DNA of 64,000 nt, taken from positions 1,550,001-1,614,000 of the forward strand of contig JARGXX010000016.1 of assembly GCA_030374765.1 (NCBI GenBank). The letters run 5' to 3'. Of this stretch, positions 49,724-61,880 are shown piece after piece (positions within the stretch are counted from its first letter, which is position 1; every line of letters starts with the position of its first letter). Both the position numbers and the translations under genes were made by a program. The DNA is from Agarophyton chilense (lineage: Eukaryota; Rhodophyta; Florideophyceae; Gracilariales; Gracilariaceae). The notes under the pieces were generated by a model. The model worked only from the letters and a program-made list of their open reading frames with translations. It did no database searches and was not told the DNA's origin.

Positions 49724-52700
49724 GAGATTCCGCAGCGTTCATATGCTTTGCTCCTTTTTCTCATAAACTGTTAACAAATACTTGGAGAAAAGCCAATACT
49801 AAAGTATCTTCCATTATGCCATTGCCCGTAATTATTCAGGTTTTGGTCGAACAAAGGGTTGGGACTACCATTAAGGCCGTGATCGGTTTGCTCAATAACT
49901 TCATGTGCTATATGAACCGAATTTCTGTTATGATTGGATATATTTTCCTGAACATGAATTGTTTCTCCTACTCTATTAGTACGAACGAAGATTGCTGAGA
50001 TTTCTCAGTGGACACTGACGCCATTCAAGACGTTTTTTACGTAACTATTCTCGGTACTCCCTGGAATATGGCTTTGGAAACCTTCACATTCCTATCCTCT
50101 GAGTTCCTGTGATGTATTATACTGCATTGTCTCTTTGTCCTAAGTGTACTTCACAGAAAGACCAACAAGTTCCAATCCAAGGGTGTGGCGATGAAGGTTG
50201 GCAAGTTTTTTATGTCTCTTGGTCGTGCTCTGACCAATGACCTTGCTAAGAAAATAACAGACGCAGCTATACTCGTCATGACAGAGTTACCTATCAAGAT
50301 GAATTTCATCGTTAATGGCGAAAACCGCGTAACATGAAGCAAATCAGTTCAATTATTGAATACCAATTTCAATACATCCAGATATCAATCTCAGACATAG
50401 TTCCCATAAAAGCGCGAAGCTCATATTCAGATGAATTTCAGTTTCAGAAATTGAAAAGAAACCATAAAACGTTTTCGCAGACTCGGAAATCGAAGACTTT
50501 AGAATTGTACTCAATCTTTATCTCGTTTTTCCGCCCACACTGGACAAGGTACGCCTTTGACAGTTGTTGTTGTCGATACGATCAATGTTTTGTTACCTTG
50601 AGTTCCTCCCAGTTCCGAAATGTCCTTTCCAATAGAAAAACGCGAAGACAGCTCTGCGCAAATACGTTCCCAAATCATTTCCAGTGCATTTTTCTCAATG
50701 ATAAATCTTATAATCACGCTAGAGGAGATGGACCGTTTTTGATGTCGGAGGCCAAGCTATTTAAGTGCTCATGTTCAAAAGCAGTTGATTGAATAAAGAA
50801 AATATGATACTTTGAGATCCCCAAATGTGGCGATGATATTGCAACAATACATCGACGAAAATAAATTGAAGCTTGCAAATAAACCTGGAATGCTTTATCT
50901 TGAACACAAAGACAATGAAACGGAAAGAGGACAAAATCGTTACGCAAAGATTGCCGTAGAGGACATGTCGATCGTATTCATTCCAAAGTGGTATGGGATA
51001 CTTATCTATAAGCAATGCAGGAGAAAGCATTACGCTTTGCAACATACTAAACAACAAAACTGGAAGTTTTTTGAAGTGCATGGGTAGACAGAGAGGTGGG
51101 TGGGAGTCAGAAAGCTTATAGAAATCAACATGAAGTAAGCCCGGAAAGTGAAGTTGCATCGACGAGGCCGAGAGTTCCGTGTGCAAGGCACCTACACAAC
51201 ATTTTCCACGAGTCAAGAGATTATAATATATATTTCTGAAAACAACTGCCCCTCAGATTCAAACGAAGAAAGAAATTCTCAGATAGGTAAATTGAGACAG
51301 GAAAAGAGTGCTGAACATGACAGTTTACATGTACCGCCATAATTGACTAGGACTTAATCAAAGAGGGCGTCCGATTTGTATAATGTTCCAACAGGGCGGA
51401 GTTTTATCACTCCGTCACGTTTGATCAGTAGTGAGGCGCAGTTTCGTACTGAAAAATCTGTGGGAGCAAGAATTAACAACAACTGTGTTACTGCAATATC
51501 AAAATGTTCTTGGAAAACTATTTTGAAGAACCCGGAACGAACCTACGCGCTCAAGAATCAAAACCTTCCTACATGTAGCAACGAATTCCAAGGAAAAATT
51601 TCTCGTAGGAAGCCAAGGAACTATGAAGTGCGCAACATCAAACTTGGAACGGATAATATAAATGTCGATTGAAGGCCTTCGAAAATAAAATACAATCAGG
51701 TTTCATCTACATACAAGAGATCACCTTTGGAAAGTGTGAAAAACCGCAACGCAAGGCCCACAGCTCCTGACGATTTTAAAGACCGTCTTCTTCGTCGAAT
51801 GAGGCTCGCACTCAGTTCTTGTACAGATGTTAAAGATGTGTTCACATCAATTCACCCACTTCCGCACTATCTCTTGACATTATTAAACATAGAAGAACAT
51901 CAGCATGCTTTTGAGCGGCGGATAGAGAGAAAAAGGAAAACCTTGAACGTCAGTAAATCACTCACCGGAGAAGAACCAAAAAGAAATATCTTGAACTCTA
52001 CTTCCAATCATGTCCGGAGCCAGTTGCAAGACTATACTGTTTTAATCCAGAGCCTGCCTAAGGATTATTATTTCCGGAGACTTGATGCAAAAGTAATGCC
52101 TCTGCGTTTGGTCGACGAAAGCTTTTCTCCACCTCCTCGTCGTGGCGGCTGGGCAGCGTAAGCTGGCTAACGAAGTAAGTCAGGGGGGGATCCCTCTTGG
52201 AGAGAGAGGTTATCAGACATCCGTAGACCCGTGATCTCTATGATATTGGTGTGTTTTTTCAGAATTCTTGGGACTTCTTGCAATTTACGAGAAAACTGAA
52301 GTATCGGTATTTCAAGGACGAACGTTGCGGTACACTGGTGAAAATTAAAAATTTAAGGCTGGGTTCGACGAAATGTAGAGGTTAAGTGAGTTTTCGTATG
52401 TGTTGATGTTCATTGGGCTTTACCGGCGTTGCTTGTGTTAACGTCCTCGGACGGAATTATATGAAGTATTTTCTTAATTTGGTGACCAGGGATTTTTCGC
52501 CCGTGCGCATGTTTATCGTCAATGAATCCGGTAGTTTGAGTGAAGGTCGTATCTGGCTAGGGTTTATGCATGTTTTTTAATCGAGTCTTTTAAGGTTTTT
52601 TGAAGTGGCATATCGTAGTTAACGGGTTTTGCGATAGTAGTGTTTAGTTTTTGAAGGGGTTTCTGTAGAGCAATTGTTCAAATTTATGTACCATACGCCT

Positions 52701-53220
52701 TGCATAGTGACCCCGGCCCAGGCCGAACTCACTTTCATTACAGTGTAATTGAAGAATAATTGAATAATAACTGTTTTTTGATTTTTATTGGAATGTTCGG
52801 TTTATTCAATTCTCTCAAAAAATTGAAAGTAATGTAAATTAGAGTAAGACCAAATCTTTCTCGGTTCGTAAATCAACCCCTGTAACTAGAATGGAGTTCA
52901 TTTTCAACTTCTATATTGTTCCATGACACCAATGACACAGTGCGAATCAAAGGACACGCTAAATTAACCTTCGTATCATTCGCCCCAACACAGGCACTAC
53001 TCGTTCTTGGCCCTATTGATTCGCCGCGAATAAGTAAGTTTTCAGGTCACGCTGTCCAACTCGCCCACCAACTGCGTGAGCACTAGAACAGGACCCACAG
53101 TATAAAGCACTAATTTCCTCAACATCAAATTCGAAATCGTTTCCGGCACTTAATCTGGCTCCGTTTTACTCTTGTAATAGTATTTTAGATGCTAATGTGA
53201 GCCATGTGAATTTAACGCTC
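49724..53220. mobile_element. AT-rich insertion inside Gypsy-2, unclassified
   Basis: A 3.5-kb AT-rich block is bounded by an identical 8-bp direct repeat TTGACGCA (49716-49723 and 53221-53228). On either side the sequence returns to the balanced composition of Gypsy-2. An 8-bp duplication would suit a hAT-type transposon. The terminal inverted repeats are not convincing (only GAG is shared), and no hAT motif was seen. Confidence 0.4.
50812..52161 (+). pseudogene. Long decayed frame in the AT-rich insertion, unknown
   Basis: One plus-strand frame can be followed for about 450 codons with only a few stops (near 51087, 51124, 51342 and 51672), far fewer than expected in AT-rich DNA. The best part, 51727-52161, is rich in Arg, Lys, Leu and His, with DDFKDRLLRRMRLALSSC and IHPLPHYLLTLLNIEEHQH, and ends PPPRRGGWAA. 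I recognise no family. It is probably the gene carried by the inserted element. Confidence 0.4.
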
Positions 53221-53499
53221 TTGACGCACTCGTGAACTACGGCAGTGTGCACTCCTTCCGTGACGGCTTCTACCCTGAGGCCTTTTTCCGTCCTCCACGA
53301 GGCACTATTAGACCAGAACTGGCAACATGTCCACCATTCGACTCTGTTCCCGATACAGGTGCTTCCAAACAGCGCGGGATAGCTCCAGCTAACCTTCTTC
53401 TGCAAACATTAGCTTCTTTGAAATCGCTCTGGGGAGACGCTGTTCACAATTTGGCTGATCTTAGTCTGTGGCGAAGACGCCTGGACACTTTGTTGGCGC

Positions 53500-53665
53500 G
53501 AGACTCTCAGATCTGTGTGCACGATGCACAGTTCCGTGCCGTTTGCCATAGGTTCTGCGCCATTAGTGGCCAGTACAAGATCTTCCTTAGAGTCTGGTAC
53601 ATTCGTCGGCCTCCAGGATGACCAGCCAAGTGGAGGAAATGGGCTAGGTATATGAATCGGTGAAC
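53500..53665 (-). pseudogene. Gypsy-2 integrase zinc-binding remnant
   Basis: In one minus-strand frame, GRRMYQTLRKILYWPLMA is followed by NLWQTARNCASC, the second half of the HHCC zinc domain of Gypsy integrases (compare HPGGTKLF...FYWPTL...CTSC in Gypsy-1). The His part lies in another frame just before. Nothing recognisable of the catalytic core follows. Confidence 0.65.
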
Positions 53666-53819
53666 TTTTTATTACCCGTTGGAGTGCGCCATCCAGCGGT
53701 GAGCGGCGACACAGTAGCCCAAATCGGTCATAGTCGAATAGGCTTCCAGGGGTTCCTACAAATTGGGCTGTTTCCTTGTAGTACACGTCTTTGACGCCTG
53801 TCTGAGTTAATCAATAGTT

Positions 53820-54383
53820 TTAGGGAGGAGCTCCTTTCTCCTCCGGAGCTATTGCATTAACCTGAGGTGATGTCAAATTGTGCGGTACAGTCTCCCAGTC
53901 CATTAGGTATACGTTGATGTCCTTTATCTCTCGATGCTCCGATTCCACCTTATCCATAAGGTCCGTTTCCGTATAGTCCTGAGGTCCATCATCTGTGAGG
54001 GAGGTAGGAATTAGGTCATCCAATGGAGTGTCATCAGTTCCGTCGGTAAGGATTCCCGAGAGGGCATCTGCTGCCTAATGCTTGATGCCTGGCCTATAGG
54101 TTATCTCGTAGTCACATTCTGACAGCCTGAGGCGCCACAGAGCGAGGCGACTTGATGCATTGGTCATATGGAGTGACCAGCAGAGTGAATCGTGGTCTGT
54201 CCTAATGCTAAACCTAGTTCTCGAGAGGTATGGAAGGAGTGTCAATACAGACCATACCATGGTTAGACACTCCTTTTTGGTCGTACTGTAGTTTCGCTCT
54301 GCGCTGGTGATCGTTCTGCTCCAGTATCCAATAGGTCGATAGTCCTTCGGTGACTCCTGTTCCTGTAGCAGTGCACATCCCAC
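53820..54383 (-). pseudogene. Gypsy-2 RNase H and linker
   Basis: GYWSRTITSAERNYSTTKKE (family YWSRxLxxAExxYxxxExE) and FSIRTDHDSLCWSL are clear RNase H and connection motifs. The frame stops at 54075, after RPGIKH, where Gypsy elements continue with DALSR. The next open part, 53820-54023, is an acidic linker in the expected place before the integrase. Confidence 0.82.
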
Positions 54384-54488
54384 TTGGACATCAGAGGCAC
54401 CTGTGTCCAGGACAAAGGGCCTATTGGGTTTTGGTAATTCCAGTATAGGTGGGTTCAGTAATTTGTCCTTTAGGGTCTGAAATGCCTC

Positions 54489-55262
54489 TTATTGGTCGTC
54501 GGTACGGGCCCCAAAATCCGAAGGTGTTCCTTTCTTCAGAATTGCGTTGAGAGGGGCAGAGATTTTAGAAAACTCTTGGACGAACCGTCGGTACACATTG
54601 AACAAGTCCACGAAGGATCGTAGTTTCGTGTGGGTCTTAGGAAGTTTAGCCTGACGAATTGCATTTGTGGTCCCTGTGGCTACCTCTAGCTTTCCTGGGA
54701 AGACGACGTAACCGAGATAGTCCACTGAGGCCTGGAAGAAGGCGCACTTGCGGAGATGCAGTGTTACTCCAGCGTTCTGTAGAATTGTTAGCACCTTCCT
54801 CACGTAGCGAAGGTGTTTCTTTTCGGTCCGTGAGAAGATTATATATTCATCCAAATAGACCAGGGCGAATGTATTTTTGACTCTGGACACTACGATGTTC
54901 ATTATCCGTTGGAGAGTTGCTGGTGCATTCTTCAAACCAAGGAGCATACGAGTAATCCTTAACAGACCTTCATGGGTGGTAAAGGTTGTCATCGCTCTCG
55001 CATCTTCGGCCTAAGGAATTTGTCAGTATCCAGAGTTAGCGTCCAGTGTGGTAAATACGAAAGCTCCGCCTAAGGAATCAAGACAGTCGTCCATGCGTGG
55101 TATCGGGTATGAGTCCCTCTTTGTTACTGCATTCAGCTTCCTGTAGTCGACACAGAACCTGATGGAGCCATCTTTATTCGCCACAAGGACAAGGGGACTT
55201 GCCCATTCGGATTGGTTCGGAGGCGCTGGCTCTATGACTTGAGCTTTGCGCATCTTGTCCAT
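54489..55262 (-). pseudogene. Gypsy-2 reverse transcriptase
   Basis: Two minus-strand frames, divided at about 55000-55022, give ASPLVLVANKDGSIRFCVDY, FTTLDANSGY (first Asp), LKNAPATLQRIM and the catalytic box as LVYLDEYIIFS. The second Asp of YLDD is replaced by Glu, which should abolish activity. The thumb (LHLRKCAFFQASVDYLGYVV) is well kept. Confidence 0.9.
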
Positions 55263-55484
55263 CTGGTCAGCGACAATTTACCTACCCTTAAGGCCTGTAC
55301 GGTATGGGTGCTCGAACTGTGGTCTAGCGTCATCCTGAAGGTCAATGCGGTGTGTAGTGGCTCTAATTTAACCCAATCTACCTGATCATATGGTCTGGTA
55401 TTCCCGGAGGAGATCAAGTACCTCGGGCCTATAGGATTCGAATTCTTCGCCGATGGCGACCGTCCCCTCCCAAGAGTCGACGTC

Positions 55485-56267
55485 CTAGTCGGGAGGTGGC
55501 GTTGCAAGCTTATCCATTTGGGCCTCCATAATGGCCACGGGCGCCGGCAGAGTGATACCAATCACTGTACCTTTAGGTAACCGCACGAGTTTATTTCGGA
55601 AGTTGCTGATCGTCACCAAAAAGGACCTGTTGGGGTGGATGTCCATTACTCCATTGGCCATCAAGGTAAGGTGCTTCAGAACCGTTTTCGGTTGGTTCTG
55701 TATCCTTACGAGACCTGAGGACTGAAAATGGACCGATACAGCGATTTGGGTCATCGCCAGTATCGTTGTGGCCTTTGACAAGCGAACCTTATTGGACTTC
55801 GTGTTTTCGGAGAAAACCGCTCGTTTGCGGTTAGCTCCTGGCCCTGGGATGGAACCAGTTTTGGGTATGGAAGGTGCGCAGTAGAATGCGACTTTCCTAA
55901 AGCCTGAATAAATGGACTTGATGTATTGATCGATAAAGGAGGTCCCTAGGATGTCCTCAGCGCCCAAGTTAGGACATAAAAAGAACCACGTGCGGACTTT
56001 GAATTGTTTTAGTTGTAGGTAAAGTGGTACTACCCCTTTAATGTCCACTGGTCTACATGATGCATCGGTAATCCTGTGGGTCTTCCTTGCCTGAACGAAA
56101 AATTGCCAACCCAGTGGGAGTAGCTTAGGGTGGACCAAGTTGGGACCAGCGTCTGTGTCCAATATGGCTGTTGTCACTCGAGAGTTGTTGGAACGAAGTC
56201 CCACGGATACTCGAACTTTGTAATTCTTTTTCCTGAGGATACAGACAGGGTCGTTACTGTGTTCCAA
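55485..56267 (-). pseudogene. Gypsy-2 protease
   Basis: A frame of 260 codons. The active-site loop reads AILDTDAGPNLVHP, with the Gly of DTGA changed to Asp. FFLCPNLGAEDILGTSFID is the typical second part of retropepsins (LGxxFL). The remainder is the linker to the reverse transcriptase, with MANGVMDIHPN as in Gypsy-1 (VANGIVQVDPC). Confidence 0.82.
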
Positions 56268-56395
56268 TTCTGGTTCATCCCGAGTGGTCCATCGTGGGTG
56301 GTTTGTATTGGGACGGGAGGAGCTCCTTGGCTAATGACTGTCCAACTGGTTGAGGCAGGGGCTTGAAGAGGGAGGATTTGCCTCGCGTCGACCCT

Positions 56396-57956
56396 CTAAG
56401 AGTTTTCCGGTGGGGTTTCCGTTTCTTCCTGAGGATAGGATTCCTCTTCGGGGTCGCCCATAGGGTCTACAATGGCGTGGACCTGTGGGGCTTTGATCGG
56501 AGTATCCGGATGCGTGGCATAGCGTGAGCTTCCAGGGGTCCCTGTGGCTCGTGGCTGTGCCCTGTTAAACATTCCTTCGGATCGTCGCACCCGGCAAATC
56601 TCTTCCCTTAAGGCTAGGAGGTTTTTTCGTGCGTCCCCAGGCAGATAACTTGTGCAGTCACAAGGTTGGGCAGTTGAAAGGCAGAGGAAGCAGGCCCTTG
56701 GGGCGCGAACGAAAACGTCCTTGCGGGGCGGAAAAGGGGAATACTTGGGTGTGGGTGGTATAGTAGTCGCTGTATTTCCCTGGGAGGTATACGATGGGGG
56801 GCCGGACGGAGGACCACTGAAATTAAGCGGGAGGACATCTTCCGAGTCGGTATAATGAAGTGATGCTTCCATTTCCGATTCCGTGGAGCTAACCAGGTGG
56901 GCTTGGTTGGGTTTACGCAATGGAGTTGCGTGTCCTCTGGATGTGTCAGCATTCCGCCTGGAAGTCCTGTAGGTTTTGCCATAACCTTCGGCATAAGTAA
57001 CGAGCCTTCGGAAGGAGTATAGTGGGCTATCTGTGTGGTAATTGCGGACATGCGTCCGAATGGCAGGGAGGAAACCCGTGATGAAGTGACGTTTAAGACA
57101 TTCTTCGGAGAACACGTTTCCACATCGATAAGCCTTCTTCCATAGGTCGTCGGCGAAAGCTGATTCGGTGATGTTGGAGCTCTGCCTAAAGGATATTACT
57201 TCCCAATGAACATCCATTATAATGTCATCCGTGGCGTAAGTTTCCAAGAGGTAATGAACAACCTAAGGGTATGACCTGAGGAGCTTACGGTCTTGAGCAT
57301 CCACGAGGTTAGTTGTGCCTGATATCTTCGAGAACCATTCGGTCACGCGCCTGTCCTGTAAGGAAGAATTGTAAAAGGTACAGAGCGGTGCCCTCGTGGA
57401 CAGCGTTCTGATCGCAGGCCGTACGGAACAAACTAAGAAGCCTAAGGACGGCAATGGGATAGAAACCCGAGAACTTGTCCGTAATGGCTAGTTGCATCCG
57501 TTTGGGCGATTTGGCGATTCTGCGAGCCACCGAACTAGAATATTTCGGGGACCTGTCCGCCAGCCGATAATTACAGTAGTCTAGAACCTTGAGGAAATGT
57601 TGGTTGGTTGGTGTCAGTGGTTTGAGGCGTCGAACGGCAGCCTGATCCACTTCCGAGTCGGTCGTTTCGGTCGAGGCCGATTCGGAATCACTCGTGTCCG
57701 AATGGTCTCTTCTTTTACTTCTTCTGTTCTTCTTTCTTCTGCTGTTACTTCTTTTCTTTCCAACGGGATAGGGACCTAAAGAAAAGATCTCTCTATCAGA
57801 TCCGATGGAGCCCTGAGGTCGCTGTACCTCATATTGTCCTTTGGCTAAGGCATTCTGTCCCTCATCTAGACGCGGAGCCTCTCTTCTGCTCTTCGATTGT
57901 CCTTCCATTGGATTTTCCTGATCGTGTTCCCGGCGAGGGGCTGGTAATACCGCCAC
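56396..57956 (-). pseudogene. Gypsy-2 gag
   Basis: Two open parts (57309-57956 and 56396-57247) lie in different frames with a shift and a stop near 57250-57310. The N-terminal part has a basic Ser/Arg/Lys linker, then PTNQHFLKVLDYCNYRL and DKFSGFYPIAVLRLLSLF. These match in order the capsid region of Gypsy-1 (HRKVLNYRYYRL, DLTFDGKTPILVIEFL). The end has a degenerate Cys cluster ACFLCLSTAQPCDC instead of a normal zinc knuckle. Confidence 0.8.
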
Positions 57957-58641
57957 TCCTGGGGGTTGGGTAGGGGGTTGCCTTATGGAAGCCGGATAGT
58001 TAATTTATAGAGTGGTCCTAGGGACCGTATTGCCTATCTGGCTGGTGACTGCTCCTTGGACGGCCTGAATGAGTTAGTCTAAGAATAGCTCAGACTCCAT
58101 GAACTTGGGGATTATTCGCATAACGAGGTATTCCGTAGGGTCAGCGATCGCCGTAGCGAGTCGCATGTCCACAATGGGATCCACGTGGGCTGAACAGAGC
58201 TCACGGAGACGGGGCCGGAGAAGGCCGGCAAGCCCTGCGGGAATATTCTCTCTAATTCCTTCGCTTTTACGGGGTTCTCCTTGCGGTGCTCCTGGCCTAG
58301 AGCAGGCCCTGGCGAGGCGTTCTTGTAAACGCGCTGCTACTGCCTTTCAAGGTCGTCCAGGGGAGTCAGTTCTCCCTACGGCTGGCTTCTCGTGCTACTG
58401 CGGTCGCTAGTATTATCAGCCTATTGTTCAGGCTCCATCATCGTCGTTGGAGTGGCAAGTGGTCATGCCGTAGGAGTCCTATGGTCTGATGGGTTGGATG
58501 TGTTTCCTGCATACATGATGGCGTTTGCTTCTGTACTTCTGGTCCGTTGGGGAATTAAATCAAAGGTTAGAATCCGGATAATTCTTCGTCACAGTGGTCC
58601 GTTTAATTATTACAAAGGGATTTTTAGTCGCGAAACCGAAA
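57957..58641. other. Gypsy-2 leader region
   Basis: Between gag and the 5' LTR. It shows no gene on the minus strand. Plus-strand open frames at 58099-58410 and 58392-58646 have no recognisable motif. A TGG-type primer-binding site is not evident next to the LTR end at 58642. Confidence 0.4.
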
Positions 58642-59087
58642 TATGACGTAATTATTGGTGGGTCATCGTACTGGTCTCAACCGGTGGTAGCGTGGTAGAG
58701 CGGGGCCTAACGTTCGAATCCTTGACGGCGGCACTCTCAGAGTACTTGGTCCAATGGGCTGGCGTTTACTGCGTATTCCCACAGGTTGGAGCTACGGAAA
58801 CGATGGCTTGAAGAACAAGTGGTGGAACTAATGTACCAAAGGGGGTAATTTAGTATCCTAACGGTGCCTACCTTACTCTAAGGGAGAAGCCTCACTCGAG
58901 CCAAGTAAATAGTAACGGCGAGGCGCTGGGATCTCCCTGGCACTGTAATGCTAATCTATTACACTAATTAAAAAAAATTACTAATCTACATCAGTCCAGC
59001 TGAGATCGGCCAGTCCAAGGGGCGTCTGTAAGATCCCTCAGGGCCCGGCGGCTTACAGAGCTCAACCGTTATCATTGTTCTTTCACA
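58642..59087 (-). repeat. 5' LTR of Gypsy-2
   Basis: 446 bp aligned with 48401-48846 over the full length. Its first bases are TATGACG (TG changed to TA) and it ends TTCACA. It retains the tRNA-like boxes (about 58691-58721). Confidence 0.9.
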
Positions 59088-61880
59088 AGTGGTGCTAAAA
59101 TCTTCTGCAAATGGTCCCTCTCTACTGGTTTTGTGTGGTATAGCGTTCGAAACAAATCTCTCTTTTCGAGAGGGTTGGCTCGAATTTGGTTCTAATGAAG
59201 ACAAACTTGAGTTCCCATGCGCTGCATATCGCAGAGCTTGCATTCGTAGACGTGATATAATTTAACGCGCTGTTTCTATGGCCCACGGGGTTGTTTGAAC
59301 CCGTTTTGGTTCAATATGAGAAGAAAATGGCCCGGGTCTGCTTCTCTGCGCATACGAGTGCCTTTGAGGGCAGACTAAGTTACTATCTAATTGATTCAAA
59401 CCGGATCTATACCATGAATAACTCACAAAATGATGCTAATCTTGATACCCAACTTCACTTGCTGTTCTTTGGTATTCGGTTAGTTCAGTGTGTACACAGA
59501 TGCTGTGGTTCCTTGAAGCCTGAACAGTCATATTATTCGCACAAACTAATCGTGCCTCAGTTTCTCTCGCTCTTGCGCCTGCGGTTTGGCTGAATACATT
59601 GCTGGTTTGATTTTCATAAGACTGTCGCGGAAGAGGTTTGATGCAGTCTGATCGAGCAATTCTCTCTTGGTTGCTCGCTAGGTTGCTTGACCCATCAATG
59701 CTGCGAATCGTAAGAGGTTGACGGTTTTTGTGTTCTTTTTGGTCTGATTGAACCTCACTCCCACTCTTTCGTGCCTTCATCGGTACATTTGATACATTGA
59801 TAGCTTGATTCAAACCGAAATTGACATCGTGACGAAGATGTTTTACTGCGTTGTTTGAAGATCTGCTTCAGTGTTTGGAGCACGAGAAGGGCGCCGCTTG
59901 GACTTCATCTTCTGTTCCGCTAAACATCGAATGCACCAATAGTTGTTTCTTTGTTTAAACACGATAAAATATTTTGATGCTGCTGCAGTGCGTATGAATG
60001 CTTCGCACTGGGCAAAATGCGTCATCTTCGAAGCGGTTTCCCATGAAAGGGAGCCATTTTTCTTTCCAAGCTCCTCAATAAAAACTGTCTCAAAGGAATC
60101 TAAAGCATCTTTCTCGAGCATTTTGTGTATAACACCTGTGGGACATTGAATATATCTTTCTTTTCAATCCAGTATTAATGCATTATGGAATTCGATCGTG
60201 GTACGCATAAACCCGAATACGTTTGGCTCACGTACAAAGTCCCTGCCGCTAATGGGACTTGGAATTGGTGGAAGTTGAGAGCATGGTTTAAGGAAGTCTA
60301 TCCTTCGGCTTAGTTTAGATATATCCTCTTTCTCCGTCTGAACAATCTCTCTCTATGTTTCCAAGAGAGAGCGCTCAAGTGGGGTTTAAGTCGATTTGGT
60401 CGCTACATACTATTAGTGGGGATAGTGCTGAGATTAATGGTGATGCAAACGTATCTGACAAAAAATTGGAACGATGCTACAACAGAAAGGTTGGGTGCTG
60501 GGGTGTGATACGAGTGCCCCTGTGAAAAAGACACATTTCGATTCAACCACTAACGGGAACTATACTGTGAAGCAAGTTAATTACGACAGGAAAGCTGAAT
60601 CGAAACATGTCTATACCTGGATATAATAAGTTTTCGCCATATAAAAAATTCTTGTTTACAGAAGAAACCGGCATATACCAATTCCTCTTCGATCAATGAT
60701 CTGGTTGTGACTTGGTTGCTCTTTCATCCCTTCTTCCATCACACTTTGATTCTCACAGAAACCGATTATGTAAAACTCGAAACATGTTTGTCTCCCAGAG
60801 TACAACTGTTCCTGTTACTTGAAGGGAAAGGGCGTGAATCGCACCACAGTATTGAAGCACCGACATATTTCCAAACGTTCCTTGATTAATCGCGGATTGC
60901 CTGCTAGCCTACCATTGGGCCCAAAGGAGAACAACAGTATCTTCATAATAGCTCATTTTCAATCTTTGTTTCAAAATTCTTTGACGAATGGTGACGGGCG
61001 TCTACAGAAAGATATTGCAGTTAGGGATGTCATTTATACCAGCGATAGAAGAACAATTTCAATCGCTGGAGTGGTACATGGGAATGAGTAAGATATTCAA
61101 CCTCTTCACCAAAGAATATTTGCAAAATCCGGGGAACCAAATGATCTTGAGATGGTTGAAGATACCGGAGAGAAATTCGGATAGAAGCTTACGAAAGAAG
61201 GAAAACAGGGTGAAGGGAGCCATGATAGTACTGATCATGATGTTGGACCTGGTGAATTATATGATAATATACGAGAAGATAATGTTTAGGAACAGTACAA
61301 TATTGGAGACGGCTGTGAGGAGGGGCATTGTGCAAGAGAATAATTGGAAACCATGCTCGAAGATGATGGGGATGACAGTGAAATGCACCAAATTGTAAAA
61401 GAGCATATTAATGGACAGTAATTCTATCAGAGTCCTGAAAACTGTCTTCAACTTATACATGGATACGCTTCTTTGGAAATAGCCTCTATTGCATGTAGTT
61501 CAGAGCTTCAGCCACGCTCTACTAACGAAAATCAAGCTGTTTTTGTCAACTTATGCTGTTCAGGCTCATCCCTTTTCTTTCGACGAAAGCATGGTCGATT
61601 TGTTTCCTCAAAGGTCTCCTCTCTTATGATACGGAGTGCAGGATGAACAAGAAGACTTTACTGATGTCTGTCAGATTTACCATGGTATCATAAACTCACT
61701 ATATATGACGAGCAAGAAAACTACACGCCTTTCGCCGTATGGGTGCTAGAGAACAGGGTCTGGATTGACCTTAACTTTAAAAAAATTGCCACTCAGACTG
61801 TGATGGACAATATTCTTAAGATCATTCGAGCCCCATACAAGTGCTATAAAACCTTATTATCTCGCTTGTGCCGTGAGTCA
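59088..61880. other. Undefined relic region
   Basis: No gene can be named. Minus-strand frames at 59436-59813 and 59843-60121 (92 codons, with CIRCLAEQKMKSKRRPSR near the end) and plus-strand frames at 60707-61398 are open but lack known motifs. Some of the plus-strand part before 61880 may be the N-terminal half of the CACTA-type transposase that follows. Confidence 0.35.

Larger units (their letters stand above)
48401..59087 (-). mobile_element. Ty3/Gypsy element on minus strand, older (Gypsy-2)
   Basis: Two 446-bp LTRs (48401-48846 and 58642-59087) differ by roughly 7-9% by eye, so the insertion is older than Gypsy-1. The minus-strand order is gag, protease, reverse transcriptase, RNase H, integrase zinc region. 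A purine tract (AAGGAGGGAGA) abuts the 3' LTR. The flanking 5 bp do not match, so the ends may have recombined with another copy. Gag and pol are clearly related to Gypsy-1 but distant. The integrase core and any chromodomain are missing, and an AT-rich block (49724-53220) is inserted in that region. Confidence 0.88.

Noticed and set aside
53232-53621. Plus-strand open frame of 129 codons in Gypsy-2
   Set aside because: The minus strand of the same stretch carries the integrase zinc-domain remnant, so the plus frame is a shadow.
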